From DASYYE01 sp035946955 (GTDB lineage: Bacteria; Actinomycetota; Actinomycetes; Streptosporangiales; Streptosporangiaceae), in contig DASYYE010000486.1 of assembly GCA_035946955.1 (NCBI GenBank), positions 1-23,222 of the forward strand: 23,222 nt of DNA, written 5' to 3'. The translations under genes and the position numbers were made by a program. Of this stretch, positions 7,906-14,872 are shown one piece after another; within the stretch, counting starts at the first letter, position 1; each line of letters begins with the position of its first letter. Under the pieces are notes generated by a model. It saw only the letters and a program-made list of their open reading frames with translations, was not told where the DNA came from and did no database searches.

Positions 7906-10356
7906 GTGGCTACGGGGACGGAGGCGCGGGTGCGTACGGTTCAGTCTGCGGACGAGGACGCGCCGCCTGCGATTCAGCTCGCGGGCAAAAGCGCGATGCC
8001 TACGATTCGGCTCGCGGCGATCCTGGCGTTGCCCGCCACAGCCGCCCTGCTCGGCGTCGTGTCCGCGACGGCTGGTCTCGGTGTGGTCGGCTGGGTCGTC
8101 GGCCTGGCTACCGGTTGGGCGGCGACCGCGCTGATTGTCACTGCCCGCATGCGCAGCGACAAGCCGGTGATGTTCCCGGCGGACTGGGTCACCCTGACCC
8201 GGGCGCTGCTGACCGCCGGGGTCGCGGGCCTGGTCGCCGACTCGTTCGTCGGGCCAGTGTCGACCACAGCGCTGGTCACCCTGTCCGTCATCGCGCTACC
8301 GCTCGACGCGGTGGACGGGCAGGTGGCGCGCCGCACAGGCACCGCCACCCCGCTGGGCGGCCGTCTCGACAGCGAGGTCGATGCGTTTCTCATCCTGCTG
8401 CTGAGCATCTTCGTGTCCCAGAGCTACGGCGGCTGGGTGCTGGCCATCGGTGCCGCCCGCTACGCGCTGCTGCTGGCGGGCTGGCTGGTCCCGTGGCTGG
8501 CCGTGCCGTTGCCGCCCCGGTACTGGGGCAAGGTCGTTGCCGAGGTCCAGGGCATCGTGCTCACCGTCGCCGCATCCGGGCTGCTCGACCGTCTCACCGG
8601 AGAGATCGCGGTCGCCGCCGCATTGCTGCTGCTGGCCGAGTCGTTCGGCCGCTCCGTGGTCTGGCTGTACCGGACTGGCGCCGGCCCGCGCAGCCGCCGG
8701 GCTCTGCGGCTGGCCGTCACCGTGGCATCTGCCGTCCTCGTGTGGGGTGTGCTCGTCGCGCCCGGCCGTGTCTTGCAGCTCACCCCCGCCGCCTTTGCCC
8801 GCATCCCCGCGGAGGGGCTGGTCCTGGTTGCCATCGCGCTGGTGCTGCCGGCCTGGCCACGACGGATCGTGGCCGCCGTCGCTGGGATCTTGTTCGCCCT
8901 GCTCACTCTCGTCAAGATCCTCAACATGGTGTTCAACCTGGAGATCGGGAAGTCGTTCAACCCGGTGTTCGGCTGGGTCGACATCGGCCCGGCTATTGGC
9001 GTGGTACGCGACACGATCGGCGCCACGCGCACAAACATCGCGCTCGCCGCGCTCTGGCTCGGTCTCATCCTGCTCGTCGGCGCAATCACCGCGGCAACGA
9101 TTCACATCACCACCGTGGCCGCGCGGCATCGCCGCGCCACGGTTCTCGGACTCGCCGCCCTCACCGCAGTCTGGGTGCTGTGCGCGGGCCTGTCACTGCA
9201 ACTGACCCCAGGATCCCCGGTCGCCTCGACCAGCGCTGTCAGCCTTGCCGTCGCGCAGGTACGCGCTACCCAGGCAGCACTGGCCGACCAGCGCCGTTTC
9301 GAGCAGATCATCCACCGCTCCGACCCCGAAGCCAGCATCCCCGCTTCGGGCCTGCTCACCGGATTGCGCGGCAAGGACGTCATCATCGTCTTCGTCGAAG
9401 GCTACGGACAGGTCTCCATTGGGGGCTCGGCCGTCTCCCCCGGCATCGACGCCGTCCTGCACCGGGGCACCACATCGCTGGCCGGCGCCGGCTGGTCCGC
9501 GCGGAGCGCCTGGGTCACCTCCCCGAGCTACGGCGGGGTCAGCCAGCTCGCCCACTCCACCCTGCAGTCGGGGCTGTGGGTCAACACCGAACAGCGGTAC
9601 GCCGACCTGGTCGCCAGCCGCCGGTTCACCCTCAGCGACGCCTTCGACAAGGCTGGCTGGCGCACCGTCAGCGACGACCCCGAGGACGGCATCACCTGGC
9701 CACCTGGCAAGTCCTTCTACCACTACAACCAGATCTACGGCCGGCGCAACGTGGGCTACCACGGCCCAAGCTTCAGCTACGCCTCGATGCCCGACCAGTA
9801 CACCCTGGCCGAGTTCCAGCGGCTCGAACTCACCCCCGGCCACAGGCCCGTGATGGCCGAGATCGACACGGTCTCCTCGCACTACCCATGGTCCCCGCTG
9901 CCGGCCATGGTGCCCTGGAACAAGATCGGCAACGGCTCGATATTCGACCCCATGCCCGCGCGGAGCGAATCCCCGATCACGGTCTTGCGCAACGCCAACA
10001 CCGTGCGCCAGTTCTTCGGCCGGTCGATCCAGTACGCGCTGCAGGCTCTCACCTCATGGGTCACCGAGCTCAACGACCCAAACCTCGTGCTCATCCTGCT
10101 TGGCGACGAGCAGCCCTCCACCCCCATCACCAGCGTCGGCGCCAGTCACGAGGTGCCGATCTCGATCATCTCCCACGACCCTTCCGTGTTCAGGCAGATC
10201 GCCTCCTGGCGCTGGCAGGACGGGCTGCTGCCCAGCCCCTCCGCTCCGCTCGAGGGGATGAATGCCTTCCGCGACCAGTTCCTGCGCACCTTCAGCACGG
10301 CCTCGTCCCGGGCGGCGTCGGCCCACCGGCCCGAAGCAGCCGAACCGCCACGGTGA
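7906..10356 (+). CDS. CDP-alcohol phosphotransferase fused to sulfatase-like domain
   Basis: An 816-residue two-domain membrane protein. Residues about 90-260 are a CDP-alcohol phosphatidyltransferase domain with the complete signature D134-x2-D137-G138-x2-A141-R142-x8-G151-x3-D155-x3-D159, so it should join a CDP-activated alcohol to an acceptor alcohol. A middle stretch (about 265-455) adds more membrane segments. The C-terminal part (about 485-800) resembles the alkaline phosphatase/sulfatase superfamily, as in LtaS: metal-site-like E498 (VFVEGYG), a likely nucleophile S546 in YGGVSQLAHST, DTVSSHYPW, and LLGDEQP (D734, E735) with H748. The GTG start at 7906 has GAGGA 10 bases upstream. I infer that the first domain makes a phospho-alcohol lipid in the membrane and the second, outside the cell, trims or transfers its head group. 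The chemistry is unproven. Confidence 0.87.
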   Translation: MATGTEARVRTVQSADEDAPPAIQLAGKSAMPTIRLAAILALPATAALLGVVSATAGLGVVGWVVGLATGWAATALIVTARMRSDKPVMFPADWVTLTRALLTAGVAGLVADSFVGPVSTTALVTLSVIALPLDAVDGQVARRTGTATPLGGRLDSEVDAFLILLLSIFVSQSYGGWVLAIGAARYALLLAGWLVPWLAVPLPPRYWGKVVAEVQGIVLTVAASGLLDRLTGEIAVAAALLLLAESFGRSVVWLYRTGAGPRSRRALRLAVTVASAVLVWGVLVAPGRVLQLTPAAFARIPAEGLVLVAIALVLPAWPRRIVAAVAGILFALLTLVKILNMVFNLEIGKSFNPVFGWVDIGPAIGVVRDTIGATRTNIALAALWLGLILLVGAITAATIHITTVAARHRRATVLGLAALTAVWVLCAGLSLQLTPGSPVASTSAVSLAVAQVRATQAALADQRRFEQIIHRSDPEASIPASGLLTGLRGKDVIIVFVEGYGQVSIGGSAVSPGIDAVLHRGTTSLAGAGWSARSAWVTSPSYGGVSQLAHSTLQSGLWVNTEQRYADLVASRRFTLSDAFDKAGWRTVSDDPEDGITWPPGKSFYHYNQIYGRRNVGYHGPSFSYASMPDQYTLAEFQRLELTPGHRPVMAEIDTVSSHYPWSPLPAMVPWNKIGNGSIFDPMPARSESPITVLRNANTVRQFFGRSIQYALQALTSWVTELNDPNLVLILLGDEQPSTPITSVGASHEVPISIISHDPSVFRQIASWRWQDGLLPSPSAPLEGMNAFRDQFLRTFSTASSRAASAHRPEAAEPPR

Positions 10357-10371
10357 GCGGGGCCCGGTGAG

Positions 10372-11061
10372 TCAGGGAAGATGGCTGGTGTCGTTGACGC
10401 GATGGACGGCGGCAAATCCGCGGCCGTGCCATTGGATCTCGTTAATGCAGGCAGAGCCGAGATAGAGGCGGTAAAGGGTGCCAAGTGGGACGCTGAGAGC
10501 CCGGCACAACAGGATCTTTATCGGGGTGATGTGACTTACCACCAGGATGGTCTGGCCGCAGTGGTCCCGTAGCAGCCGGTCACGGGCACGGTCTACCCGG
10601 TGCGCGGTGTCGGCGAAGCTCTCCCCGCCCGGCGCTGCCTGTTCGGGGTCGCGCCGCCAGGCGGCCGCGGCTGCGGGCCATCGCTGCTGGATTTCGGCCA
10701 GGGTGAAGCCGTCCCAGTCACCGAAGTCGGTTTCACGGAGATCATCATCGATGACCGCGGTCAGGCCCAGTTCGGCGGCCGCAATGGCGGCGGTGTCGAC
10801 GGCGCGCTGCAGCGGCGAGGTGACCAGAGCATCGATCGGGGCACCGGTGGCCAGGCGGCAGGCGGCGGCCTGGGCCTGCCGGGTTCCGCGGGCGCTGAGC
10901 GGGAGGTCGCGCAGCCCACTGAAGCGGTGTTCGGGCGATAGCCGGGTATCGCCGTGCCTCAGCAAGATCGTGGTGGTGGGATCTGCCGCAGGGTTGACCC
11001 AGCCCAGTGTCATATGGCTGTCCCGCGAGGAGGACGAAAGTGTTGTGTCGACTGCTCCCAT
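10372..11061 (-). CDS. histidine phosphatase family protein
   Basis: A protein of up to 229 residues of the phosphoglycerate-mutase-like histidine phosphatase superfamily (CobC/GpmB type). The catalytic motif LLRHGDT has R35-H36-G37; the acid/base region is LRETDFGDWDG; the second catalytic histidine is in VVSHITPIK. It would dephosphorylate a small phosphorylated metabolite in the cytoplasm, possibly the 5'-phosphate of a GTP-derived intermediate. The start is uncertain: an in-frame ATG at 11013 also leaves a full domain, and neither has a strong ribosome binding site. It is the last gene of the dehydrogenase-PTPS unit and converges on the phosphotransferase gene with only 15 bases between the stops. 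Confidence 0.88.
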   Translation of the reverse strand: MGAVDTTLSSSSRDSHMTLGWVNPAADPTTTILLRHGDTRLSPEHRFSGLRDLPLSARGTRQAQAAACRLATGAPIDALVTSPLQRAVDTAAIAAAELGLTAVIDDDLRETDFGDWDGFTLAEIQQRWPAAAAAWRRDPEQAAPGGESFADTAHRVDRARDRLLRDHCGQTILVVSHITPIKILLCRALSVPLGTLYRLYLGSACINEIQWHGRGFAAVHRVNDTSHLP

Positions 11062-11092
11062 GACAGCAAAACGATCATGTCAGCCGAACGGT

Positions 11093-11476
11093 TCAGCCGC
11101 CAACCTTGGCGTGGTATCCGCCAAACGCGACGGGAGTCTCCCACACCCGTACTCTTAATGCCTCGCCGCCTGCGGCGGCGACGGTGGGCGAGAGGCTGTC
11201 ATGCACCCAGCGGGCGAACACCTCGACTGTGACCGCCTCGGCCCCGGCTGGGCGTATCTCCTCCAGGTTGCGGCCTTCGACCCGGCTGGTCAGCTCGGTC
11301 AGGGCCGCTTCCAGTACATCCAGGTCACAGACCATGCCCCGGTCGTCGAGTTGCTCGCGGTCCACCACAATGTCAATCCGGTAGTCATGATCATGCAGTT
11401 GCCCCTCTGGCCCGGGCAGTCCCGGCATGATGTGGTAGGCATGGACGCTTCGGCTCAACCCGACCTCACAGGTCAC
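11093..11476 (-). CDS. 6-pyruvoyl-tetrahydropterin synthase homologue lacking the catalytic triad
   Basis: A 127-residue T-fold protein of the PTPS/QueD family. Zinc-binding histidines are recognisable as H15 (HAYHIMPG), H28 and H30 (LHDHDYR), and the pterin-type anchor Glu is E113 in VRVWETP. The catalytic Cys of the usual CxxxHGH motif is replaced by E24 (EGQLHDH), and the usual LDH Asp-His pair reads V66-E67-G68, so normal PTPS or QueD chemistry is unlikely. S. coelicolor SCO6650 is a PTPS homologue from what looks like a related locus. I chose the GTG at 11476 because AGGAG lies 8 bases upstream; it overlaps the dehydrogenase gene by 11 bases, implying coupled translation. A longer frame to 11509 exists but has no such signal. 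It is cytoplasmic, probably hexameric as in the family, and probably acts on a GTP-derived compound. Confidence 0.88.
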   Translation of the reverse strand: MTCEVGLSRSVHAYHIMPGLPGPEGQLHDHDYRIDIVVDREQLDDRGMVCDLDVLEAALTELTSRVEGRNLEEIRPAGAEAVTVEVFARWVHDSLSPTVAAAGGEALRVRVWETPVAFGGYHAKVGG

Positions 11477-12437
11477 CGGCACCACTCCTGTCGTAGTCGA
11501 GAACGGCATGCATCAACCCGGGTATCCCCTGGTCCACGGCCCGGAATGCCTCGGCTGCGTGGCCGAAGGCGAAGACGTGGGTACACAGCTGTGCCAACGG
11601 CAGTTCGGCCAGCAGCTCGACGGCCTCCTGGCGGCGCCGGGACCGGGTCCAGGTCCCAGACAGCCGGGCCGGCACCGTGGAAACTTGAGTGCTGCGGATG
11701 ACCAGACGCCGCCGGTGGAAGGCGCCGCCGAGCGGCAGCACCACTGGTTTGGTGCCGAACCACGACGCGACCAGCAGGGTTCCCTCGTGGGCCAGCATGT
11801 TCAGCGCCATCGCTGGCGCTTCCGGGTTACCGCTGGCGTCAATGACCAGCGGAACCTGCTCTTTCACCAGTTCCTCCGGTGCTGCGGCGGTGACACCGAG
11901 GCTGCTGGCCATGACGCGGCGCCACTCCTGCGGCTCGGCAATCAGCGGCCGCCACCCGGAGCGCTGCAGCAACAGGCCGGTCAGCAGCCCGAGCACGCCG
12001 GCCCCGAGCACGATGACCCGGTCGCGATACCCGGTCCCGGCATCGAGCGTCACCTGCAACGCCGTCTCGACCAGCGGGAACAAGGTTGCGGACGCGGGAT
12101 CGACAGCAGGCAGCGCAACCAGGTCACTGGCCCGCGCCGCGAATACGTCCTGGTGCGGATGGAACGCGAAGACCGCCTGCCCGGACTCCGCTACTTCGCC
12201 GACACACGCATACCCATAGGCGAACGGATAGGTGAAAGCACCGCCAAGCGCGTCGATCGTCTCGTCCAGCGCCAACTCGGCAGGAACCTCGCCGCGGTAC
12301 ACCAGCCGCTCGGTGCCACCGCTGATGCCAGAGCACAGGGTGCGGACGAGAACCTCACCGGCCGCAGGCCGCGGTGTGGGCAGTTCCCTGATCTCCACAC
12401 AGCGCGGCGCGGTATGGAATAGCGCGCGGGCGGGCAC
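11466..12437 (-). CDS. medium-chain dehydrogenase/reductase
   Basis: A 323-residue zinc-type alcohol dehydrogenase-like protein. The N-terminal catalytic domain has C35 in LCSGISGGTE (35-43) and H93 in FAFHPHQ; the nucleotide-binding domain has G145-x-G147-x2-G150 (VLGAGVLGLL). There is no structural-zinc four-cysteine loop. The GISGGTE form is reminiscent of BchC-like dehydrogenases that act on large ring substrates. It should oxidise an alcohol or reduce a carbonyl with NAD(P). The GTG start at 12437 has no obvious ribosome binding site. The end overlaps the PTPS homologue by 11 bases, so the two proteins are probably made together and may act in sequence, for instance on a side chain shaped by the PTPS homologue. 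Confidence 0.88.
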   Translation of the reverse strand: MPARALFHTAPRCVEIRELPTPRPAAGEVLVRTLCSGISGGTERLVYRGEVPAELALDETIDALGGAFTYPFAYGYACVGEVAESGQAVFAFHPHQDVFAARASDLVALPAVDPASATLFPLVETALQVTLDAGTGYRDRVIVLGAGVLGLLTGLLLQRSGWRPLIAEPQEWRRVMASSLGVTAAAPEELVKEQVPLVIDASGNPEAPAMALNMLAHEGTLLVASWFGTKPVVLPLGGAFHRRRLVIRSTQVSTVPARLSGTWTRSRRRQEAVELLAELPLAQLCTHVFAFGHAAEAFRAVDQGIPGLMHAVLDYDRSGAGDL

Positions 12438-12477
12438 TCAGGCCAACTTACCCGCGATCGATCCCATCAGCCCACGG

Positions 12478-13188
12478 TCACTGATGGCCGCTTCCCCGCG
12501 GTCGTACACCGAAGGTCGCAGGGTCGCGGGATCCTGCCGCGAGGAATGCCGTTCCGAAGAACAACTCGGTCCAGGAGAGATCGGTCAGTTCTTCCTGCAT
12601 GGCTGCGCGGATCACCTCCCACGGACGGCGCATGACCCACTCGTCTATGGAGGCGAAAGGCCGCACAACCGCGGTTCCGAGCTGCGCCAGCCACCTAGGC
12701 GTGTTGCCGGGAACCTTGACATCGAGCACGACCCAGTGTCCGCCTCCGGACAGGGCCGCGGCGCCGTGGGCGATGACCTCTGCGCACCCAGGCACCTGCG
12801 TCAGGGCGTACGTGGACAGGATCGCGTCGACCTCGGCTGGGAAGTCGAACTCGGCCGCGTCGGATTGCACGAGGCTGATATTGCCCCAGCCGTTGGCCTG
12901 TATCCGATCCTGGGCACGGGCGAGCATCGCGTCGGTCAGATCGACGCCGACGATCCGGCCGCCGGGGCCGATGGCCTTCTCAATCAGCGGGAAGTTAAGA
13001 CCTGTGCCGCATGCGATGTCGATCACGCTGTCACCCGCGCGAAGGCCGAGCGCTTGTACCGCACGCAGGCGTTGTGCCCGCTCGGGGTAGCCGGGCACCG
13101 GGTAGAGCCGGGAGGTGACGTCGTAGTGCTTAGCCTTCTTGCGGTACGTCTCGATCAGGTGCTCTCGCCTGCCGTCGGTCTGGCTCAC
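12478..13188 (-). CDS. class I SAM-dependent methyltransferase (UbiE-like)
   Basis: A 236-residue methyltransferase. Motif I SVIDIACGTGLN is at residues 54-65, the strand-2 acid is in GVDLTDAML, and the post-I regions ILSTYALTQVPG and WVVLDVKVPG follow in normal order. The N-terminal YRKKAKHYDVTSRLY resembles UbiE and phospholipid N-methyltransferase-type enzymes. I chose the GTG at 13188 because GAGGAG lies 6 bases upstream; the frame extends to 13233 without such a signal. It lies 40 bases before the dehydrogenase and 50 bases after the SRPBCC gene, so these genes probably form one operon with the PTPS homologue. A lipid or quinone-like acceptor is possible but not shown. Confidence 0.86.
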   Translation of the reverse strand: MSQTDGRREHLIETYRKKAKHYDVTSRLYPVPGYPERAQRLRAVQALGLRAGDSVIDIACGTGLNFPLIEKAIGPGGRIVGVDLTDAMLARAQDRIQANGWGNISLVQSDAAEFDFPAEVDAILSTYALTQVPGCAEVIAHGAAALSGGGHWVVLDVKVPGNTPRWLAQLGTAVVRPFASIDEWVMRRPWEVIRAAMQEELTDLSWTELFFGTAFLAAGSRDPATFGVRPRGSGHQ

Positions 13189-13238
13189 GGTGTGCTCCTC
13201 GATCCCGGTAGCGTCGCGGCAGGACCGCGCCACCCCAT

Positions 13239-13700
13239 CTAGGACTCCGCGCCTCCCCGCGTAGCGGCCTCGACCGCAGCCTTGATCGCCACCATCTCGC
13301 GATCGCTTACGCGCTGAAGACTGCCCTTGAGAAGACCGGGGGCCGCACGCATGATGCCCACGAGGTCAACCTCAATCCACATCGTGGCGCCGGTCTGCGT
13401 ATCGCCCACCGGCTCGAGTTCCATTCCCCAGCGCGACGGGGACACACCCATTGTCCCGGCGAACGCCACGGAGCGGGGCGCCTCGACAGCGGTCACTTCC
13501 TGGCTCCGGCTGTGGGTCCGCCCCAGGTCCTTCGCCCGCTGCTCCACCCGCGAGCCGGGCTGAAGCGGGCCTCCCCCGTGAACCCAGCATTCGAGCACCG
13601 TTGGCGCCCACTCTGGCCAGCGTCCGACGTCACAGACATACGCCCACACCTCAGGGAGGCTGCTGGCGATTCTTATGCGGCTCTCGGTTCTGATCGTCAT
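13239..13700 (-). CDS. SRPBCC (polyketide cyclase/START-like) protein
   Basis: A 153-residue protein with the typical SRPBCC opening: SRIRIASSLPEVWAYV followed by DVGRWPEWAPTVLE, then a GSRVEQ strand and the MWIEVDLVGIM and RVSDREM ends expected of this helix-grip fold. Such proteins bind hydrophobic ligands and sometimes catalyse cyclisation or dehydration. The ATG at 13700 is the best domain-based start; the frame extends to 13772, and no good ribosome binding site is seen at either. It is the first gene of the leftward operon leading into the methyltransferase, dehydrogenase and PTPS homologue. Its role in the locus is unknown. Confidence 0.8.
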   Translation of the reverse strand: MTIRTESRIRIASSLPEVWAYVCDVGRWPEWAPTVLECWVHGGGPLQPGSRVEQRAKDLGRTHSRSQEVTAVEAPRSVAFAGTMGVSPSRWGMELEPVGDTQTGATMWIEVDLVGIMRAAPGLLKGSLQRVSDREMVAIKAAVEAATRGGAES

Positions 13701-13872
13701 CAGACTTGTGTTGATCACTTCCGGCTGCGTAAGGTCTCCCGCGACGCTACAGCCTGACTGAAACGCCCGCAAGTGCGCTCCCGATGGCTGGCGGACCAGG
13801 CAAATCTCCGTGCGGCCGGCCTCACACGCCAGCCGCCGAAGCCCGTCCGGGCCCAGCCTGCCAGCCTTGTCC

Positions 13873-14040
13873 TCAGGGGGGTGGCCGGGTGTCGTGGGTT
13901 TGGGTGTACCGGGCGTGCAGCCGCTCGCGGATTTCTTGTGGGGTATAGGCGCGGCGGCGGCGCTGGTCGCGGGCGATCACAACCCCGGTGGCGGCGACAC
14001 CTGCAAAGGCCGCCAGTCCCAGTATTTTCCACCAGCGCAT
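13873..14040 (-). CDS. small membrane-anchored protein, 55 residues
   Basis: A short gene with ATG at 14040 and TGA at 13873. The protein starts MRWWKILGLAAFAG, has one hydrophobic segment (about residues 6-23), then a basic IARDQRRRRAYTP junction and an EIRERLHARY amphipathic helix. The composition (a single N-terminal anchor, then an Arg-rich cytoplasmic tail) and its divergent pairing with the next gene support a real gene; similar short proteins recur in actinobacteria as far as I recall. Function unknown. No ribosome binding site is present, but TAACCT lies 6 bases before the ATG, which would give a leaderless transcript. Confidence 0.7.
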   Translation of the reverse strand: MRWWKILGLAAFAGVAATGVVIARDQRRRRAYTPQEIRERLHARYTQTHDTRPPP

Positions 14041-14056
14041 CTGCTTAGGTTAGACC
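14041..14056. promoter_or_regulatory. overlapping divergent -10 elements, leaderless starts
   Basis: Only 16 bases separate two divergent start codons (ATG 14040 on -, GTG 14057 on +). TAGGTT (14046-14051) is a TAnnnT -10 element 5 bases before the GTG, and on the other strand TAACCT (14052-14047) is 6 bases before the ATG. Both spacings match those of leaderless actinobacterial promoters. The two hexamers share five bases, so polymerase could bind for only one direction at a time. Confidence 0.5.
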
Positions 14057-14785
14057 GTGCCCGCTGGGAGCATCACGCTGGATGAAGCCGTGGATCTGGC
14101 ACGCACGGGTGATGTGTGGCTGTTTCGCGGGCACACGGTTGCCGACCGGGTGATCCAGGTGGCGACCAACAGCCCGGTCAACCACGTAGGCATGTCGGTG
14201 GTCCTCGACGACCTGCCCCCGTTGATGTGGCACGCCGAGCTTGGCCGCGCCCTGCCCGACGTGTGGTCAGGCACCCGCCACCGCGGGGTGCAACTACATG
14301 ACCTGCGGGATGCGGTCATCGTCTGGGCTACCAGGTACGGCCAGCGGGCGTGGCTGCGCCAGCTCGACCCCGCGGCCACGGGCGAGATGGAGGACGCTGT
14401 CCTGCGCACGATCGCGCGGCTGGACGGCACTCCGTTCCCCTCTACGGCCAAGCTGGCGTCAGGGTGGCTGCTCGGCCGCGCGCCGGCCCTCAGGCACCCA
14501 GAACCAGGCACAGGCCTGGAGACTGCCTACTGCGCGGAGGTTCTGGCCACGACCTACCAGGCCATGGGCCTGCTGCCCAGCGGGCACCGCCCGAACTGGT
14601 ACGACCCCGGCCGTTTCTGGAGCGGTGACGACCTCGGGCTCCAAGCCGGATTTGGCCTTGGCGGCGAGATCGCCATCGCCGTCCCCGCCAGCGAACCGGG
14701 CACACCACAACCGCCCGCACCACGTGGCCGGGCCTCGCGACTTGGGCGCAGGCGGCACATCAGCCGTATCCTGCAAGGGATCTGA
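14057..14785 (+). CDS. YiiX-like permuted NlpC/P60 cysteine hydrolase
   Basis: A 242-residue protein with the circularly permuted NlpC/P60 (YiiX/YebB-like) pattern: an N-terminal GDVWLFRG turn, catalytic-type H43 in PVNHVGMSVV, and a late Cys, C159, in TAYCAEVLATTY. The order His then Cys is what sets the permuted group apart from classical NlpC/P60. Such enzymes cut amide or ester bonds, often in lipids or peptides. There is no signal peptide, so a cytoplasmic or membrane-surface role is likely. The C-terminal 40 residues are proline/arginine-rich and probably disordered. The GTG start is supported by the -10 element directly upstream, with no leader. It is divergently paired with the 55-residue membrane protein; the two may act together. 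Confidence 0.72.
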   Translation: MPAGSITLDEAVDLARTGDVWLFRGHTVADRVIQVATNSPVNHVGMSVVLDDLPPLMWHAELGRALPDVWSGTRHRGVQLHDLRDAVIVWATRYGQRAWLRQLDPAATGEMEDAVLRTIARLDGTPFPSTAKLASGWLLGRAPALRHPEPGTGLETAYCAEVLATTYQAMGLLPSGHRPNWYDPGRFWSGDDLGLQAGFGLGGEIAIAVPASEPGTPQPPAPRGRASRLGRRRHISRILQGI

Positions 14786-14872
14786 CCCCAGACCAGCCGA
14801 ACGCACAAGGTACGCGCAACCGCGGCCTGGGATTGCTCCGCTTTGACGGACAGGGCCGATGACTCGGGCAGG

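Noticed and set aside
8115..10370. A 751-codon open frame on the same strand as the fused phosphotransferase gene, in another frame
   Set aside because: It is Arg/Pro/Gly/His-rich with no recognisable motif, while the other frame has a complete CDP-alcohol signature; a GC-rich codon-position artefact.
11508..12422. A 304-codon frame antisense to the dehydrogenase
   Set aside because: No domain features; the minus strand encodes an intact dehydrogenase with a Rossmann motif.
14260..14846. Alternative frame over the YiiX-like gene
   Set aside because: Lacks the His/Cys pattern and hydrophobic core seen in the annotated frame.
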